The notes: generated by a model not told the origin, from the sequence alone. A stretch of 64,000 bases of DNA from Epiperipatus broadwayi (GCA_028023455.1 JAQFVV010000012.1:12100864-12164863), one strand, 5' to 3'. Positions 11,136 through 25,584 are shown, counted from the first letter of the stretch. Made by a program: numbers and translations.

Positions 11136-14100
11136 TTAGTAAGTAGCTTAATATATATATATTGTGAATATTCAGATTAATGATCCAGGTATTTAAAAAA
11201 AAAAAAATAAAGAAGTTTGTTGATCTTATTTGATTTTTCCTTTGCTTGATAGATAGATAATGGAAGATCTTGGAAATATAGATTTAAATTGATCACCATG
11301 GCAACCTAAAGCTTTTAAATAGAATTGTTTACTGTTGATTCTAGCTTTAAAATAATAAATTCGCTATAATCAAACTCAGGAAAAACATATAGGTAAATAA
11401 ATAAATTTTGAAAACAATTCAGTACAATATAAGTTTACTTAAATAGGATTGATATTATTTTACATATTTCATGTATATTAATGCAGTCACCATAGTAACA
11501 TTATTACATATAATTCAATGTTTTTGTGTTATGTATATTTGTTTATAAATTAATTTAAAAAAATATTATTATTAAATATAAATATATGTGTAAATTATTT
11601 GTGTTTATAAAGTGAATAAAGGTTGTTATATTAATTTTGTATTTTGGTTTACAAATAATAAGAAAAATCTAATCGAATTTGGATTTAATTTTCATGTATC
11701 CATTTTCTCCAAACTTCCATCATACTTGAATGCCAGGCGGGAAAATTTGTTCTGTTTTATCGTTTGGCATTGAGGTTTATTCGAATAATATTCAGTGGTT
11801 GTTATGATGATACCAGAACGCCAGAAAGAGAACACATAAATAGTAGCCAACAGACTATAAGAGAAGCTATCGTTTTTTTGTAATTGCCATGGACGGACTT
11901 ATTTTCTGTGTTTTTACAAATAAAAGTTTTTCAATATTTTTTTTTTGTGTGTTAAACCATAAAACATGAAAAAATAAGCTTAAATTATCTGCCCGTTCAA
12001 TCAGTTGAAGGGGCAGTTGCGAAGGATTTCCAAGGGAACGATAACAAAATGTAAAAAAAAAAAAGAAACCTATAAAAAAAAAATGCTTTATATAAAAATC
12101 GGCTATTTTAGTTTTAAAAACAAAGATATTTCTGGTTTAAAGTTTGGCGTATAACTACCATTGGATTTGCGTAAACATCGTGTCACGAGCAAAGGAACAC
12201 AGGATCAACTGGATTAATTCACATCATAAAAAAAAGGCTAATTAAATTGCACTCTCCTCTCTGGAAAAGAAAAAGGACTGTTAGTGAAGCATTATAAAGT
12301 TCGAATTATTATTTCTGAGAAATAAACTTCTCTTTGCATCATAAAAACTGAAGTCAGTCAATGGACAAATAAATAGTGAACGGGCAGACTCATATATATA
12401 TATGGTAAGATTTTTTTTTATATATAAAAATGTGCACATATTAATTTTTTTTTACATATATTTAAAAAGGATGATTTGTATTTTTTTTTTTAATTATCTT
12501 TAAGAGTAATAGAATTTATTAAATGAAAATAATAAGAGAGATTCATTTATTAATCATTTAAACTTTTGTCTAAGTATATATTAACACAATCCGATATTGT
12601 TTTTTTTTATATATATATTTATATGATTTGATGGTTGCATGTATAAAATTTAGTTAAAACATCGAATAGACAAGAGATTCAAATATATCATATTATTTCA
12701 TACTCATTTATCGGTTATTATTTTGATAAACAAATAGACTTCGATCCCATCCTATTTCATATCTTTGGTATCTGTTATATATAAATTTTTCAGTAAAATA
12801 TCCAAAAGTCTCTCCATTCATTCATTCATTTTTTTTTTGTCATTATTGTTGTCGCAACACATTTAGAGATACACATAGTAATTTTATCATTTTTATTTAG
12901 TCAATCAATCTGAAATTTAAAGTAATTTCCGATGTATTTTATAATTAATCTTGCCAATTTTCTTTTATATAATCCAATAAATTGAGTTAATTTAAATACC
13001 AAGACTATGCTTAATTATTTTATTTTACTTGGATTGCATAAGATGACGTAGCTATTTAAATAACAAGGTTCAAACTCAGCTTGGTAAGTGAGCTAGAATA
13101 TAAGATATGGTATGTTTTGCATATTAGTATTTTATTTTATTCCCATATAAATTTTATATTTATATTTGCATTCGAATATTATATATATATTATCATTTAT
13201 CTTAGTTAATATTACAAAGTCAATCATTTCTATGTTTGTCTGATTCCGTCATAAAAATCTAAATAGATCGTACTTTATCGTTGGTTCAGAATAACTCGTC
13301 TTAGGTATTTTTTTTTTAATTTCTCTAGAATAAAGAGTACAAACTTTGTTGAATAGTTTACTTGAATATTATCTTTAAATTGGGATAAATCTAAATTATA
13401 ATCATATATTTTAATTATTGCCAACCAATTTTATATTCAATTGTTTAAAGATTCAAATAAATAATATTAATATTCATAGGTGAATAAACATCCAATAGAA
13501 ACTTAATATCTCTTTTATGTAATGTGGTTGGACATTGTAGAGTTAGAAATGAGCTAATAGAGTGTTGATAATAAATTCCAGTGAAGTATTCTATTTTAAC
13601 ACATAAACGAAGCAATAATTAAGTATCACTATATTGGAAGATATGAATAAATTATTTATATATTACTTTATAGCTTCTTATTAAACTAGACGCAGATTAA
13701 TTTGTTTAACTTTTAAAGGAGTGCATAGGTTTTCAAAGTGTATATAAAATGATATTAAAACCAGTTGATGTCAATAGAAAATTATTAATTAAAGATTGGA
13801 GTAGAAAGAATTGTGTATCGCTTATTGACACGAATGTTTATACTTTCTATTTAGCGTTTATTAAACTAGATATATATTTGAGTCAAGTATTATTTTGTTT
13901 TGATATTTAAATAGTGTCTATATGTAAAAATGTTTTGTAAAATACAATTATAGGTATTTAGAAGCTTATCCGTTAAGATAAAATGCAGCATCATTAAATA
14001 ATGAAGTAGATTTAAATTACTACAATAATAATAGGTTAATAAAATATATATTGAAATCTGCTTTAGTTATCAATTGGATTTGATTTTCACTAGATTGCTA

Positions 14101-14429
14101 ATCAAGTAGTTAGCCTAATCATATGTTATTGTTTAGGGTGATGATATGCTAGTTCGTTGCTCAGTGCAGTGTACTTTGTAATGTGATGGATTTGTTGATG
14201 TCTGGAGCAGATAATCTCATCATTCTTTCGTTTCCATATATAGCTTAAACAAATTAGACTTTAAGAGAGATTATTTGTGCTTTGTGATGGTTTATTACAT
14301 AATAATAGACCCGATTGAGCTAGACTAGATTAATTTAAATTACATTTTAGATTTTTATCAGATCAGATTGATCATCCTAATCATCACCTGCAATCATCAA
14401 GTCAATCAGTTAAAAAATGGCACCAATGT
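11136..14429. other. AT-rich non-coding stretch with one less AT-rich island
   Basis: No gene is recognised. Around 11700-12400 the sequence is more complex, with a TATA-like CATAAATAG at about 11835 and a possible splice donor (ATGGTAAGAT) near 12403. It could hold a non-coding first exon, but no open frame supports that. The rest is AT-rich DNA with homopolymer runs. Confidence 0.4.
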
Positions 14430-14507
14430 TTGGAGCCTTCTTTCTTCAATTTAAATGGAATACAGCAATCATCAAGTCCATCGGTTACAATATATATATA
14501 TATATAT

Positions 14508-14830
14508 ATTAAAAGCTTAAAGCTATATAAGAAGGTATATATAGGACAGAGTAGCTTGAGCTTAAATGATAGAATAAAGATACATAAAAGTAGGGTTAGA
14601 ATTAAATATCTTAGTTCTGCCTTATATATCCATGTAAAAGATACAGACTACACTATTAATTTTGATGAAGCTAAGGTTGTCTTCTTTGAAAGAAATTAAA
14701 CATAAAGAAGAATTAAAGAATCTTTATTATTAAAAAATTATAATTCTGAAGCCATTAACTTATTCAAATGTTCTTTTAATATTAAGTATGGATGGGAGGT
14801 AAATGGAATTGTAGGAAATGTGTAGTTTAA
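14508..14830 (+). pseudogene. Penelope-like element GIY-YIG endonuclease fragment (family B)
   Basis: The frame 14508-14696 reads KSLKLYKKVYIGQSSLSLNDRIKIHKSRV...SSALYIHVKDTDYTINFDEAKVVFFERN. YIGQ...R..H and SALYIH...INFDEA are the signature blocks of the GIY-YIG nuclease that forms the C-terminus of PLE polyproteins and nicks DNA for integration. After a stop, RRIKESLLLKNYNSEAINL continues the same domain and closely matches the copy at 57.06-57.28 kb. The RT part is missing upstream, where a TA microsatellite occurs. It is a 5'-truncated remnant. Confidence 0.75.
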
Positions 14831-15362
14831 ACATGTTGTTATTATGTAGTTCTTTACACTTGAGAAGTCTGTTTGTAGCAGTGAAACTATTGGTAGTGAT
14901 TTGGAGTTTATATTTTTGGGCTAGTCTGGTTGAGTTTTGAATTTGGGGTAATTTTGATTACATATATATTGTAGGATATTAATTAGAAACTGAAGCAAGA
15001 CCCCATTTATTCCAGGGTAAAAAAAGGTAGAGAAATTTTTTGTGTTTGTTTTATTCAGCTATAGATATATTTCATTGGAAATCACTTATAGAATACAGAA
15101 AATAAAATAAAATATGAATAAAATGAAACATTTCTGCTAATTTTAGTGACATATTAGAAATCAACTTCTGGCTATACATGCATGTGTAAATAGTCTCACT
15201 TAGATGCTTTCATAAAAGACAAGAAGATTAATTAATATTTCCAAGTTTTAATTCTATATCATGCAGTTTTTATGTATTCTATTTTATTGTATGTTGAGAT
15301 TTAAACAAAAGAGAGAGAAAGAAAAAGAAACTCATTAGCAAATGTGTAATATCAGAGATTGA
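14831..15362. other. Non-coding stretch downstream of PLE fragment
   Basis: Probably includes the PLE 3' UTR at its start. No other feature is visible. Confidence 0.4.
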
Positions 15363-15482
15363 TAATGATTACTGTTTGACCACTAAAATAGTTTCATACT
15401 CAGCTGCTAATTAATTATAAAATAATGATTGCTGTTTAACCACCAAATTAATTTCAAATTCAGCAGCTAATTAATCATAAGT
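15363..15482. repeat. 60-bp tandem duplication, diverged
   Basis: TAATGATTACTGTTTGACCA at 15363 is followed exactly 60 bp later by TAATGATTGCTGTTTAACCA. The copies share most positions across the unit, including AATTCAGC and GCTAATTAAT, with scattered substitutions that indicate an older duplication. Confidence 0.8.
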
Positions 15483-15930
15483 TGGCAATTCCAAGGCAAA
15501 GACATTTCAAACAATCCAAGTGGATAGTAGATACCCCAATCACATATTACCATCAGGAGGCTAATGTAATTAAGGGATGTGATGTCAGTAATACAAACAG
15601 AATAAATATCAGAGAGAGGTGGGGCATGGATATTATTGTTTTTTTATGAACTGGTGTTGCCAAATCATCTCAAATACTTTATTGGGGAAAAATTTAAAAA
15701 GAAATGCCTTGCTGAGACTCTAGATTATTTTGTTCATAGGGCTGGAAGCCACCAGAGTCCTGGCACATCTGAATGGGAGACTAGAGAAACACATCTAGAG
15801 CCGACCATACAGGAAGTGATGGTTTTAGTAACTACAATGTAGCATGCCTCCATCCACAGTGGGAAAGTAAACATCAGAGGAATAGAAAAAGCATGAAAAA
15901 AGCCTACTTTGACTCAAATTCATGATTGCC
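15483..15930. other. Compositionally distinct island, unidentified
   Basis: This stretch is less AT-rich than its surroundings. It contains a 68-codon frame (15636-15842, ending HRAGSHQSPGTSEWETRETHLEPTIQEVMVLVTTM) without a recognised domain. It could be an old exon or part of an unidentified repeat. Confidence 0.3.
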
Positions 15931-16570
15931 TATGAATAAGTCCAGACAGCAACTACTTTATATCTATACCATAAATATTGCTAACGTTTTAACAATAGTT
16001 TTGAAAATAGCAACCAAGCTTATTGAAAAAAATTTGCAGGCCATAAATCAGTGTGCGCTTTAAAAGATGTTTTTTTTTCTGTGGTTATTGTCAAGAAAGT
16101 TTACATGTTGTAATCAGTATGTCATATGTACATATACTTGACCATAGTATGTGCTTAAAAACTAATTAACAGTATTTCCAAATGCTGGAACCCAAGCAAT
16201 CGGTAACATATAATAAAATTTTATTAATAACTATTGATATTTTTATTTTAAATCTCTTCTCTTTCTCGTCAAATATCAAATAAGGTATTAGTGTTCAAAG
16301 GTTTTGATATCACTAAATATTATATTATTATTATACTCTTTTTATTATTTTTATTTTATTTTCAATTGTTTTATCAATAATATTATATATATTTATTGGT
16401 ACAGATATATGTTGACGTTTCTTGATATAGTTCATTTTAAAATAGATGTTTACCTTTTAAGGGGGAAAAGGTTTAAACCCTAGACAATGTGTGTATGCAG
16501 GGAATAAAATGATAAAAGAGCCTACAAAATGATAACAGTAACTAGATGATTTTTTTAGTGTCAATTCAGT
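15931..16570. other. AT-rich non-coding stretch
   Basis: No feature could be supported here. Confidence 0.5.
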
Positions 16571-16930
16571 AAGAGCAGAAATTAGGCAGAGCTATGAATG
16601 GATAAATTAGTTATGGGATGTGTACATTATAATATTATTGACAAGATGAAGTATATATGCATTTTTATTTTGTTTCCTTAATTATATGAACATCACAAAG
16701 GGAACAAATTATTTATCCTACATGAAATGAATTTTAAATATCATAATTAAAAGAGCAGAAATTAGGCAGAGCTATGAATGGATAAATTAGTTATGGGATG
16801 TGTACATTATAATATTATTGACAAGATGAAGTATATATGCATTTTTATTTTGTTTCCTTAATTATATGAACATCACAAAGGGAACAAATTATTTATCCTA
16901 CATGAAATGAATTTTAAATATCATAATTAA
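16571..16930. repeat. Exact 180-bp tandem duplication
   Basis: 16571-16750 and 16751-16930 appear identical base for base (AAGAGCAGAAATTAGGCAGA ... TATCATAATTAA). It is either a very recent duplication or an assembly artefact. Confidence 0.95.
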
Positions 16931-18583
16931 AATATGTGTGATGCTTTCTATTTTTTTCTCTTATTATTATTAATGATTAAATGTTTAGTAATTCTATAAG
17001 TAATTCTATCTTAATTAATTATTTTGGGATATAACTATTATTTTGTAATATTGGATTAAAACATGAATCAGATGTTGAAATTAAATCGCTTATATGTTTA
17101 TTTACAAATCACAAAACTCCTTATAAATGTTGCTCATAAGTCACCATCAGATAAATATACATTGTGAACCTCAGTAAAAATGTGAAAAGGGAAATTTTAG
17201 TCATGATGTGTAAAACATTTGTCATAAATATAATTTGATATATACAACAATCCCTAGTGGATGAATATATATTTAGGGTCTAGTTCTTTTTTGTGTCTAT
17301 GTTGGAGGATGGGAGTGATATTATCGCCAGAAATTATTTATATAGAAAGGTAAATATGCACAGGATAACAGGGCATATGATTTATTTAATTTTATATCTG
17401 AGCTAACATAGTAGTTGTTCCTCCATCAATATGTAAAGTGACTCTAAGATCCATAAGCCAATCTTATAAAGGTGGGAAACAGGTGATGTACCAAGGGAAG
17501 GATATTAATCATTCCATCCCGAATAATAAGATATACAAACAGTTAAGGATAGCTACAAAATATTGGACCACGGATTTATGTATAGACACTGAGGGCCTCT
17601 ATATTCAAATGAACGAAACCTTGGTGTCTTCAAACTATTCCGGTACAATATATATATATGTAGAGAGAGTTTTTAGGTATAAGTTTTAAATCATTTTATA
17701 AAAAATATAAACAAATTGTATGTCAAAAGTATCTTAGTAGAAAATATTTTTATCTGTTTGATCATAATATATAATTGAAGATGTTTTAATTCTAAAAAAA
17801 TCATCCTAAAAAATAAAGTATTTTGTAAAAAAAAAGAAAAAAAAATTATAAAAAAAAATATTGTTATAATATATTAACTAGAGCATGAAATAAAAAAACT
17901 ATCATATTATTTTATTTTATTTACATAGTATGTTGATTTCTTTTAAATGACTAACTATTAAATATTATAATTCTATGAATAGATAGACATTCCAATTAAG
18001 AGATAAATTCACCAGTGGCTTTATTAAGATCTTTTTCACTTCTGCCATAGTATGTATAGATTTGGCAGTTACTTATAATGTGCTTCTTTGTTTGACTACA
18101 AATACATAATCAAAAGATGTTAAATTTTATTTTTCAAGCATTTAATTATAGTTATCATGTATAAAACTTCAATGATGTCTAGTAAGTTAATATAAATACC
18201 ATCTACTTAATAGCTTTTTATGTATTTTCTGAAAGACAACTTGCTTTTTAATATTTGGTTGAACAAATATAAAAAGAAATGTGTAGTCACTGCAAGTAGA
18301 TGCACTTGATTGTGCCAGTAATGTTTGTCATGATAATATTTAAGTGAAGATCCAGAAGGTTATTATGATTAACCTTCCAAGAAAAACTTATTTTTAGATA
18401 GTTAAAAAAAAAATAACTAAGTTATTATCTATGGTTTCTTAATTCTAAGTAAAATAAAATAAAATTGTATTCCAGTCTTTTAATGCTTAAGATTATACTA
18501 AGTTCATTAGAAATTTTCATGCTTCTTAGATTTAAAATTGAACATATTACTTTTGATGATAAGGAATAAAACCATGGTTCTTA
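16931..18583. other. AT-rich stretch with a weak open frame
   Basis: An 83-codon frame at 17438-17689 (SISQSYKGGKQVMYQGKDIN...) lies in slightly less AT-rich DNA at about 17380-17660. I recognise no domain and cannot call it a gene. The remainder is featureless. Confidence 0.35.
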
Positions 18584-18596
18584 GAAGAAATATTTT

Positions 18597-18697
18597 TTTC
18601 TCATGTGTCATAGCATCAGCTGGGAAACGAACCCGCTATCCCGGGACAACTGCTTGTAAAGCAGCTGTCGCTGACCTCTCGACCACCAGTGCTTGAC
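18597..18697 (-). mobile_element. Short tRNA-derived SINE, intact with TSD
   Basis: On the minus strand it runs from GTCAAGCACTGGTGGTCGAGAGG through a GCTGC/GCAGT anticodon-like stem (loop TTTACAA) to GGTTCGTTTCC and a short A tail. TGGTCGAGAGG fits the pol III A box and GGTTCGTTTCC the B box. A perfect 13-bp TSD GAAGAAATATTTT flanks it (18584-18596 and 18698-18710). The body is only ~100 bp, little more than a tRNA. It is the best-preserved of several copies in the window. Confidence 0.92.
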
Positions 18698-18710
18698 GAA
18701 GAAATATTTT

Positions 18711-21539
18711 AAAATGTACTTTTATATTTATCATATGACTTTTTATATTTTTAGTAAGTCAAAAGTTCCAACAGCATAAATTTTGGGCATTTTGTTCTGA
18801 AAGTACACAGATGAAAAAGAACACAGACGAATACATTATATTATTGCTGAAAATATAAACAATGGTTTTATAAATATTTATATCAAAACATAATTAATTT
18901 TCCATTGTTTTTTTATTTAAAAAATATAGTATTAATTGAATGAAACTATACAGTCTCTAAAATTATTGATTAAATTTTTAAAAAAAACATTTATAAGTTA
19001 TAATATTTGCAATTTCAATTTTCAAAATTTTAAAATTGCTGTGTAAGAGCAGACAAACTTGATTTTCATTTTACTTAAAAAAATTAATTAAAAGAATGTT
19101 ATTTTTTATTCATTAATTCTAAAATTTTTACTACAGCCTTTTTTTTTAACCTTATATAATTATATTAGAATATTCAATAAACAACTAAAAGCAGATATTA
19201 TTATTATTAAATAATATATTTTTATCTAAAATGACTTCACAATCCAGACTTAAATTTACTAAGAAACAGATAAATAATTCAAAGACTTAAACTATGGTAT
19301 TAGAAGCCAAAATATTTTGATTTTTTAAAATTTAAATCAATTTTGAGTCTCTACCTATCAATGTTTTTCTAGCAAAAAAAAAAAAAGAAAATAAGCTTTT
19401 TGGCAAATATAGACTCAATACGCTATCTATATCACAATAACAAAAAAAAAACTATGGAGCATTCTTTAATAATTCTCTAGCATTGTGATCATACTAAAAC
19501 ATAATAGTTTCAATTAGTTGATCTATTCCCTTTTCTCACTTATTTAGTAAACAGTATAAGTAAAAGGCTTTTCCCTAATACATGAATAACTTACATTTAT
19601 ACTTTTTACCTTACTGTTTCCAAGATGCCATTTTTGCTTTTATCCAATATTTCAAAAGCTTTAATCACTTTTCTTTTCCATAACAAATTAGCTAAAATAA
19701 AGAACAAAGACCAAATACTCATTCCACCTGTTATCTTTTCAATTACATAGAGGTTAATCAAGTTATCAACATTACAATAATTATTAAAAAAAAAAAGCTT
19801 CTTTATATTACATATTAGTTTATGTAAAATGTTTTTTCTGCAAACTCATTAGATTTCAAACACTTTGATTTGGATGCCCATCATCATCATAAAAAACAAC
19901 AGTATCAGTTTATTTAGTTTAACACATTTTCAGGTCAAAACATCATAATCATAGCTATTTTTACTAATACTCAAAGAGTGCTTTAAAAAACAATACTATT
20001 GTGATATAGATCTATGTCTGAATTTTGTTACATATATATCTTTGCTGGTGCCAGTATTTCAATAGAATAGAAAGCAGCATAAAAAACATTTATAATTTCA
20101 TTTGTAAGAAAATGAAATAAAAAAGGAAAAAAAAATTACCTCTTGTATTTTGTATTAATATTTATTGTTTATGTATGATTGAAATTATATAATTTTATGT
20201 TAATAATTTTTTCTGATTTATATATTGCTTAATCACTGATAATCTTCACATATGTGAAAATAAATCGAACTGAGTAAAGGGGATTGTTGAAATACATTCA
20301 TAATATGTATATATAATCATATATTACAATTTATTATGATAAATACAATACTAGTAATAGAGACAAAAGTTATAAAAAGTATTAATATATTCTATTTAAT
20401 TATATTTCGATAATTTTTTTACTTATCCTAAATTAAAAATTATTTTTAATATTCATTTTTTTTGCATTAATTACAATTTATTAACTTATTTTTAGATATA
20501 ACATTGCCATACCATTTCAACACAAATTTAATTTATTTTTAATATTAATATTTTATAAAGTAAAAGATATTTTATGTATGATTCTCTTCTCTAGTTTTTA
20601 TATAAATAGTGTGGAGTGTTTACTCATTTTACACATCATAAATTATTGCAACTTTAATTAGCTTTGACTTTACAGAATTATTAAAACCCAAGAAATAACA
20701 GTTTATTTCTAGAAAAATAATTGAGCTAACTTCCTAACTGGCTGATGTTAAATTTTATTAGTCTTTATGAAGTGTTAGAAGATATTAAAGCAATAAATTG
20801 CATTTTATTTTGTATCTTCTGTGTTTTTTTAATATTATCTTTGATTATTGACCGTGAATAAAGTCCACTAATTGATGTCAAGATAATAACGTTGATTACG
20901 GTTAATGTCGGTTTAACACGAATATATATATATAAAGCTTACCTTTTTATCATTCTTTTTTAATTAAAATATAAAGCTTATGATTAACAGATTAAAGACA
21001 TTCGTAATTGTTGAAAATTATGAGTAGGAAGGCACTTTTTAAAATGAAAAGCAATTTGTTTTTTACATCATTTAATAAAATTAAATTAATATAGATGAAT
21101 TCCATTTATTAATGAAGCTAATCATATCTGCAAAAATTTTATAAATGATCAAAGCAATATTGCTAAATTTAATATTATATTATGTACGCATGTGTAGAGA
21201 AATATAATATATAATTAAATGCAGCGATTTTTTTCATCATGATATATAATTTTCAGTTTTGATCAATCAAGAAAACACTGTTAATAAACTTAATTTGATA
21301 CCCAACAATTAAACAGTAGTAAATAATGTGATAGGATTTGATCATCGCTTAGAATAAATAACAAAACTCTAGAATGAAATAAATTGATTTTTATTTTCAA
21401 CTAGTAAATTGCAAACAAATAAATGGAATGTGTTGTTTGGTAATATACTAATCGCTTAATGTATGGGATAATCATTAGGTGATAAACTTCATCATCAGTA
21501 TTGCTGTGCTCATTATCCTAGAATTGGGCCCATCCAATA
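18711..21539. other. AT-rich non-coding stretch
   Basis: Homopolymer runs and TA-rich DNA fill this interval. No reading frame, RNA or repeat family was recognised. Confidence 0.5.
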
Positions 21540-21903
21540 CAATATATATACATTCAAAGATCAGCCTTTCAAGCTAATTGAGCATGCGTCTTCTGCGAGT
21601 GTTAAATAATAAATGAATACTTCACTCTACAATTGACGTTTAGTAAATTCTAGACAATTTCATTACGTCATTCATCACAACATTTTTAGATAGTAATTTA
21701 AAGTGAGAATTCACGCTTTACTCAACAGTACTTCAGATTTGCTCATATAAAAGAATTTGAGTTGTAGGAATAAGAGGATTACTTTTATTCCTGCATAAAT
21801 ACTATATCTTGTATTGTAGAGTGAAGTATTCATTTATTATTTAACACTCCCAGAAGACGCATGCACAATTAGCTTGAAAGGCTGATCTTTGAATGTATAC
21901 AAT
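21540..21903. repeat. Foldback repeat, ~95-bp arms around a ~175-bp spacer
   Basis: The left arm (about 21545-21635) contains ATTCAAAGATCAGCCTTTCA, AGCATGCGTCTTCTG and ATGAATACTTCACTCTACAA. The right arm (about 21815-21900) is its reverse complement, with few mismatches. The spacer is unique. It resembles a MITE or foldback element, but no clear TSD was found. Confidence 0.85.
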
Positions 21904-24822
21904 TGTATGCATAGCGTTATATAAAAATAAATGCTTATATATATGTTTTTAATGGGGAAATTCCATGAATTGGGTTTTGAAACTTTTTATCAAATATTAT
22001 TACTTACATTCAAATAATCATGAAAAGAAAATGATCTATAATATACACTCATTTCTTTTAAAACAAAATATAGTTTTTATATGATAGAAGTTTTGAAAAA
22101 GATTGTTCTCATATATAATAAAGTAATACAAACGTGAAAATATATATAACGTTAAACACAAACTTTTTTTTTTAAAATAGAAAATATTAGCAAAATAATT
22201 AATTCAATTATTTTATTGTTTTATATTGATCAAACAGATTGATATTTATTTAACAAAGGAAACACATTCCTTCTTATTTTTTATTTTAACTTTATAATAA
22301 ACATTAAATGACCTACATGTAATAATGTAATTCATAATATATCTATAACATTAAACATAATTTTTTTTTTAATTAGAAAATGTTGCTACAGGAAATAAAC
22401 ACGTTACCACCACAATATTGCTCAGGAAACGAAATAATTTTTTTATTGGTTCTCTTTATATATAAAAATGATTGTTTGATATATATAAAACAACAAAATA
22501 ATTGGATTAATTAATATTGGCCCTCTTCCTTAATTATTCAGGATAATCTTCTTTATGTATAAAAAAAACAATAGGAAAATGATTTCATTGTCTTATACAT
22601 TATTATGACTAGAAGTGTGTATTATTTACTGTAATGGCATTTTTATTTTTAAAGAGCTATTGTTTTAAAAAATTCTAAAAGTTAATAAAACGCTATTGTT
22701 TAACAATTTATATATATTGTTAACTATAACAAATCATAGAGAACAGCTTGAAAGTGGTTAAATTAAAATACTGCGAGAAAAAAAAATTAATGAAAACTCA
22801 TATTAACTAACAAATAAATATACAAACTACCATTTGCATATGTGTGCACATATATGTATCACTTGAGTAAACTGTCTAAAAAATTAAAAGAAAAATTAGT
22901 TTGTGCATTTGTCATATTTTATAAATTTACTTTGTAATATGTGAAATAATAATAATGATGAATTGCAATGTAGAGGAAGAAAGAAAAGTAGTCTTGATAT
23001 ACAAAATATTTTGAATTGTGTGATTTTTAAAAATCCAGATTTTACCCTTTTCTAGTTTGTTTTTTCTGAACTAGGTTTTAAATAAAATTTTCCACAATTA
23101 TAATAAAACTGAATCGCAAAGCTAAATATATTATTAAAATTTTGAAATTAATAATATTTTAGAAATGATGGAGCTATATTTAAATGTTAGCAATGATTTT
23201 TCTTTCATCCTGAACTGTTAGCTAATGTAAACAAAGAGAGAAAAAAAATCATTCTTTTTTTTCATTCATTGGTGTAGCAAATTGTAATAATTTATTCAGT
23301 TATTTATCAAATCATGATGTGATATTTGTAAATTTGTTCTGCAAGATATTTTTTAAAAAACATGTTGTACAGATCAGTTCATATCCTGTAACTAGCTGGT
23401 GATGAAACCATTGTTTGGAAACATGTTATTGAACATCATCAAATAGTGTAAATAGGACTGAAACAAGCAAGTAGATATTCTACATTTCTGATTGCATATT
23501 TTTTGAATTCCAGTTTAGTCTTCTTTTAAAGCCATATTGCAGTGATCCATGCTGAGGAGAGAAACCATTTGTTAAAAGTGTTTTCCACCATAACTTGGAT
23601 AGCCATATTTTCAGATTGTTTTTAAAAGTAGTTTCAATACTCTACATATAACAACCAATATGATGACTTTATCTAGCAGAAGATTATTTACAATGTGTAG
23701 ATAGGCAACAAAAAAACCACATTAGCCAAAATACATAGAAAATGCAGTTAGAACCAGAAACTAAACATGAAGCCTACAAAACCAGCCTGCAATGTCTCTA
23801 TAATTCTATGAAGAAGAAAATGGCAAGTACTGTGAGAACTACCCAAACCTACTTATGTAACATCACTGACTTATGCTGATGTATTCAGTCTCTAACCTTA
23901 TCAGAGGAGAAACTATCTTTGGAGAAATTAATGTAGACAACTGGAAATATATTAAAAGAATATCTTCAGAAAACCATGTTTTGTGACTGTTTGGTATTTA
24001 ATGTGGTAAGATCTTATCATTATAAATACTAAACTTAAACTTAAAATAAAAATATGTTTATTACTCCGGATATTTAATATTTTTGTATAGTATATGTGCA
24101 AAAGTTTTATTTATTTTTCTATGATAAAAATTAAAGTTTTATTTATTTAATGTTAATAAATTTTTATTTATTAATTCATTTAATTTGTGTTGTAACTCAT
24201 TCCAAACATTATGCTTTTAACATCCATATGATAGTTAATGTAAAAAGTAGTAAAAAAAGAGTTTAAATATAAAAATTTAGATAGATTTATTGTACTAAAT
24301 ATACTTTCAATACTTTTGTGTCATATTTATGATTAGTTTGCTGAGAACATTGACTTTTTTTACTGATTTGAATGCTATTTGATTTTTGATTCTCAGCAGG
24401 TGTTGAAGGTATACCTGGTACAATAAACCTTTTTTGAATTTTATATTTAAATTCTGTTTTAGTATTTTTTACCTTAATATTTAGAATGGCAGAGTATCAG
24501 AACATAATTTCATATGCTAATTAATATCCACAACCCTGAGAAATCATGCAATCCACTGGGAGAGATGCAGGTATGATAGTAATAATTTGTAACATTTTTC
24601 AAAAGTAAACTTTTTTTAAAAGGTTTTGCATCTTAGAGTTTCATTTATATTAAAACCGGAAAATAAAACAAAAATACTTTTGGGAGTACTTTTACTTTTA
24701 AATTATAAATCATTATCATTACATTCGTTTTGAATTTTATTAATTATTCAAATTTATATTTTTATAGATGTTTTTTTTTAAATAAAAATTATTATAAATA
24801 TTTGTGACTTGAATGTCCTCCT
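21904..24822. other. AT-rich non-coding stretch
   Basis: Mostly featureless AT-rich DNA. A less AT-rich block at 23500-23960 has no open frame or recognised family and could be a decayed repeat or a non-coding exon. Confidence 0.4.
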
Positions 24823-24839
24823 TATTCTACTTAAATTTT

Positions 24840-24933
24840 TTTTCTCATATGTCAAATGCATTGACCGGGAGGCAAACCCGGACTAGCTGCTTGGAATGCA
24901 GCTATGCTAACCACTAGGCCACTTATGCTTGAC
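24840..24933 (-). mobile_element. tRNA-derived SINE, second subtype, with TSD
   Basis: On the minus strand it has a canonical A box TGGCCTAGTGG, an anticodon-like hairpin GCTGC-ATTCCAA-GCAGC and a B-box region CCGGGTTTGCCTCCC. It ends in ATATGAGAAAAAAA. The 17-bp TSD TATTCTACTTAAATTTT (24823-24839) and TATTCTGCTTAAATTTT (24934-24950) differs at one base. The head differs from the 18.6-kb SINE while the 3' end is shared, so two tRNA heads use the same tail. Confidence 0.88.
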
Positions 24934-24950
24934 TATTCTGCTTAAATTTT

Positions 24951-25584
24951 ATTCCATATTTAGAGCAACCAACATTTTGGGCCTGACCATGCTTTATTCT
25001 TTGTTTAAGTTTTACTTTTGTATAGATACATATTTATCCAACAACTTTGTGGCTTGAACATCCTCTTTCTTATGCTTAAATTTCACTTTTGTATAATCAA
25101 ATAATGTACTGGATATTAGAGCATGAATAAATTTAGCAAATTGTGTATAATAAGTTGAATGCATAAATGTTTGGATTGAGAAATAAGGTTAGCATTTAAA
25201 TGAAAAGAAAAAAATGTGCATACTAATATTTTATGAAAGCAGCAAGTTGTTTTTAGGATGGCAAGGCAATATTTAATAAATGCAGGACATATATATGTTT
25301 ATAATGAAATTATATGTATGCACATATATATATATACTTTATGTTTGCATAAAAAATTAGAAACAATATTTAAGTTTAAATAATAATTTAATAAATAAAA
25401 ATTAAATGTATGTATTATAAATGCACAGATCATGTATCTGGTATAATTAATTATAAAGTTATTTTGCATTAAATGCAAAATATTTCCTAAAATTTAAAAA
25501 GGTAATTGATTCTAAATTTAACTAAAGTTAGTTTAAAAGAAAAAAAGATGCCTTTTTTAAAAAAACAAATTTTCAATCTTCAGT
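24951..25584. other. AT-rich non-coding stretch
   Basis: No feature beyond short TA repeats near 25320-25336. Confidence 0.5.

Noticed and set aside
21486-21500. CTGATGATGAAG on the minus strand
   Set aside because: No stem II between the core halves and no stem I complement.
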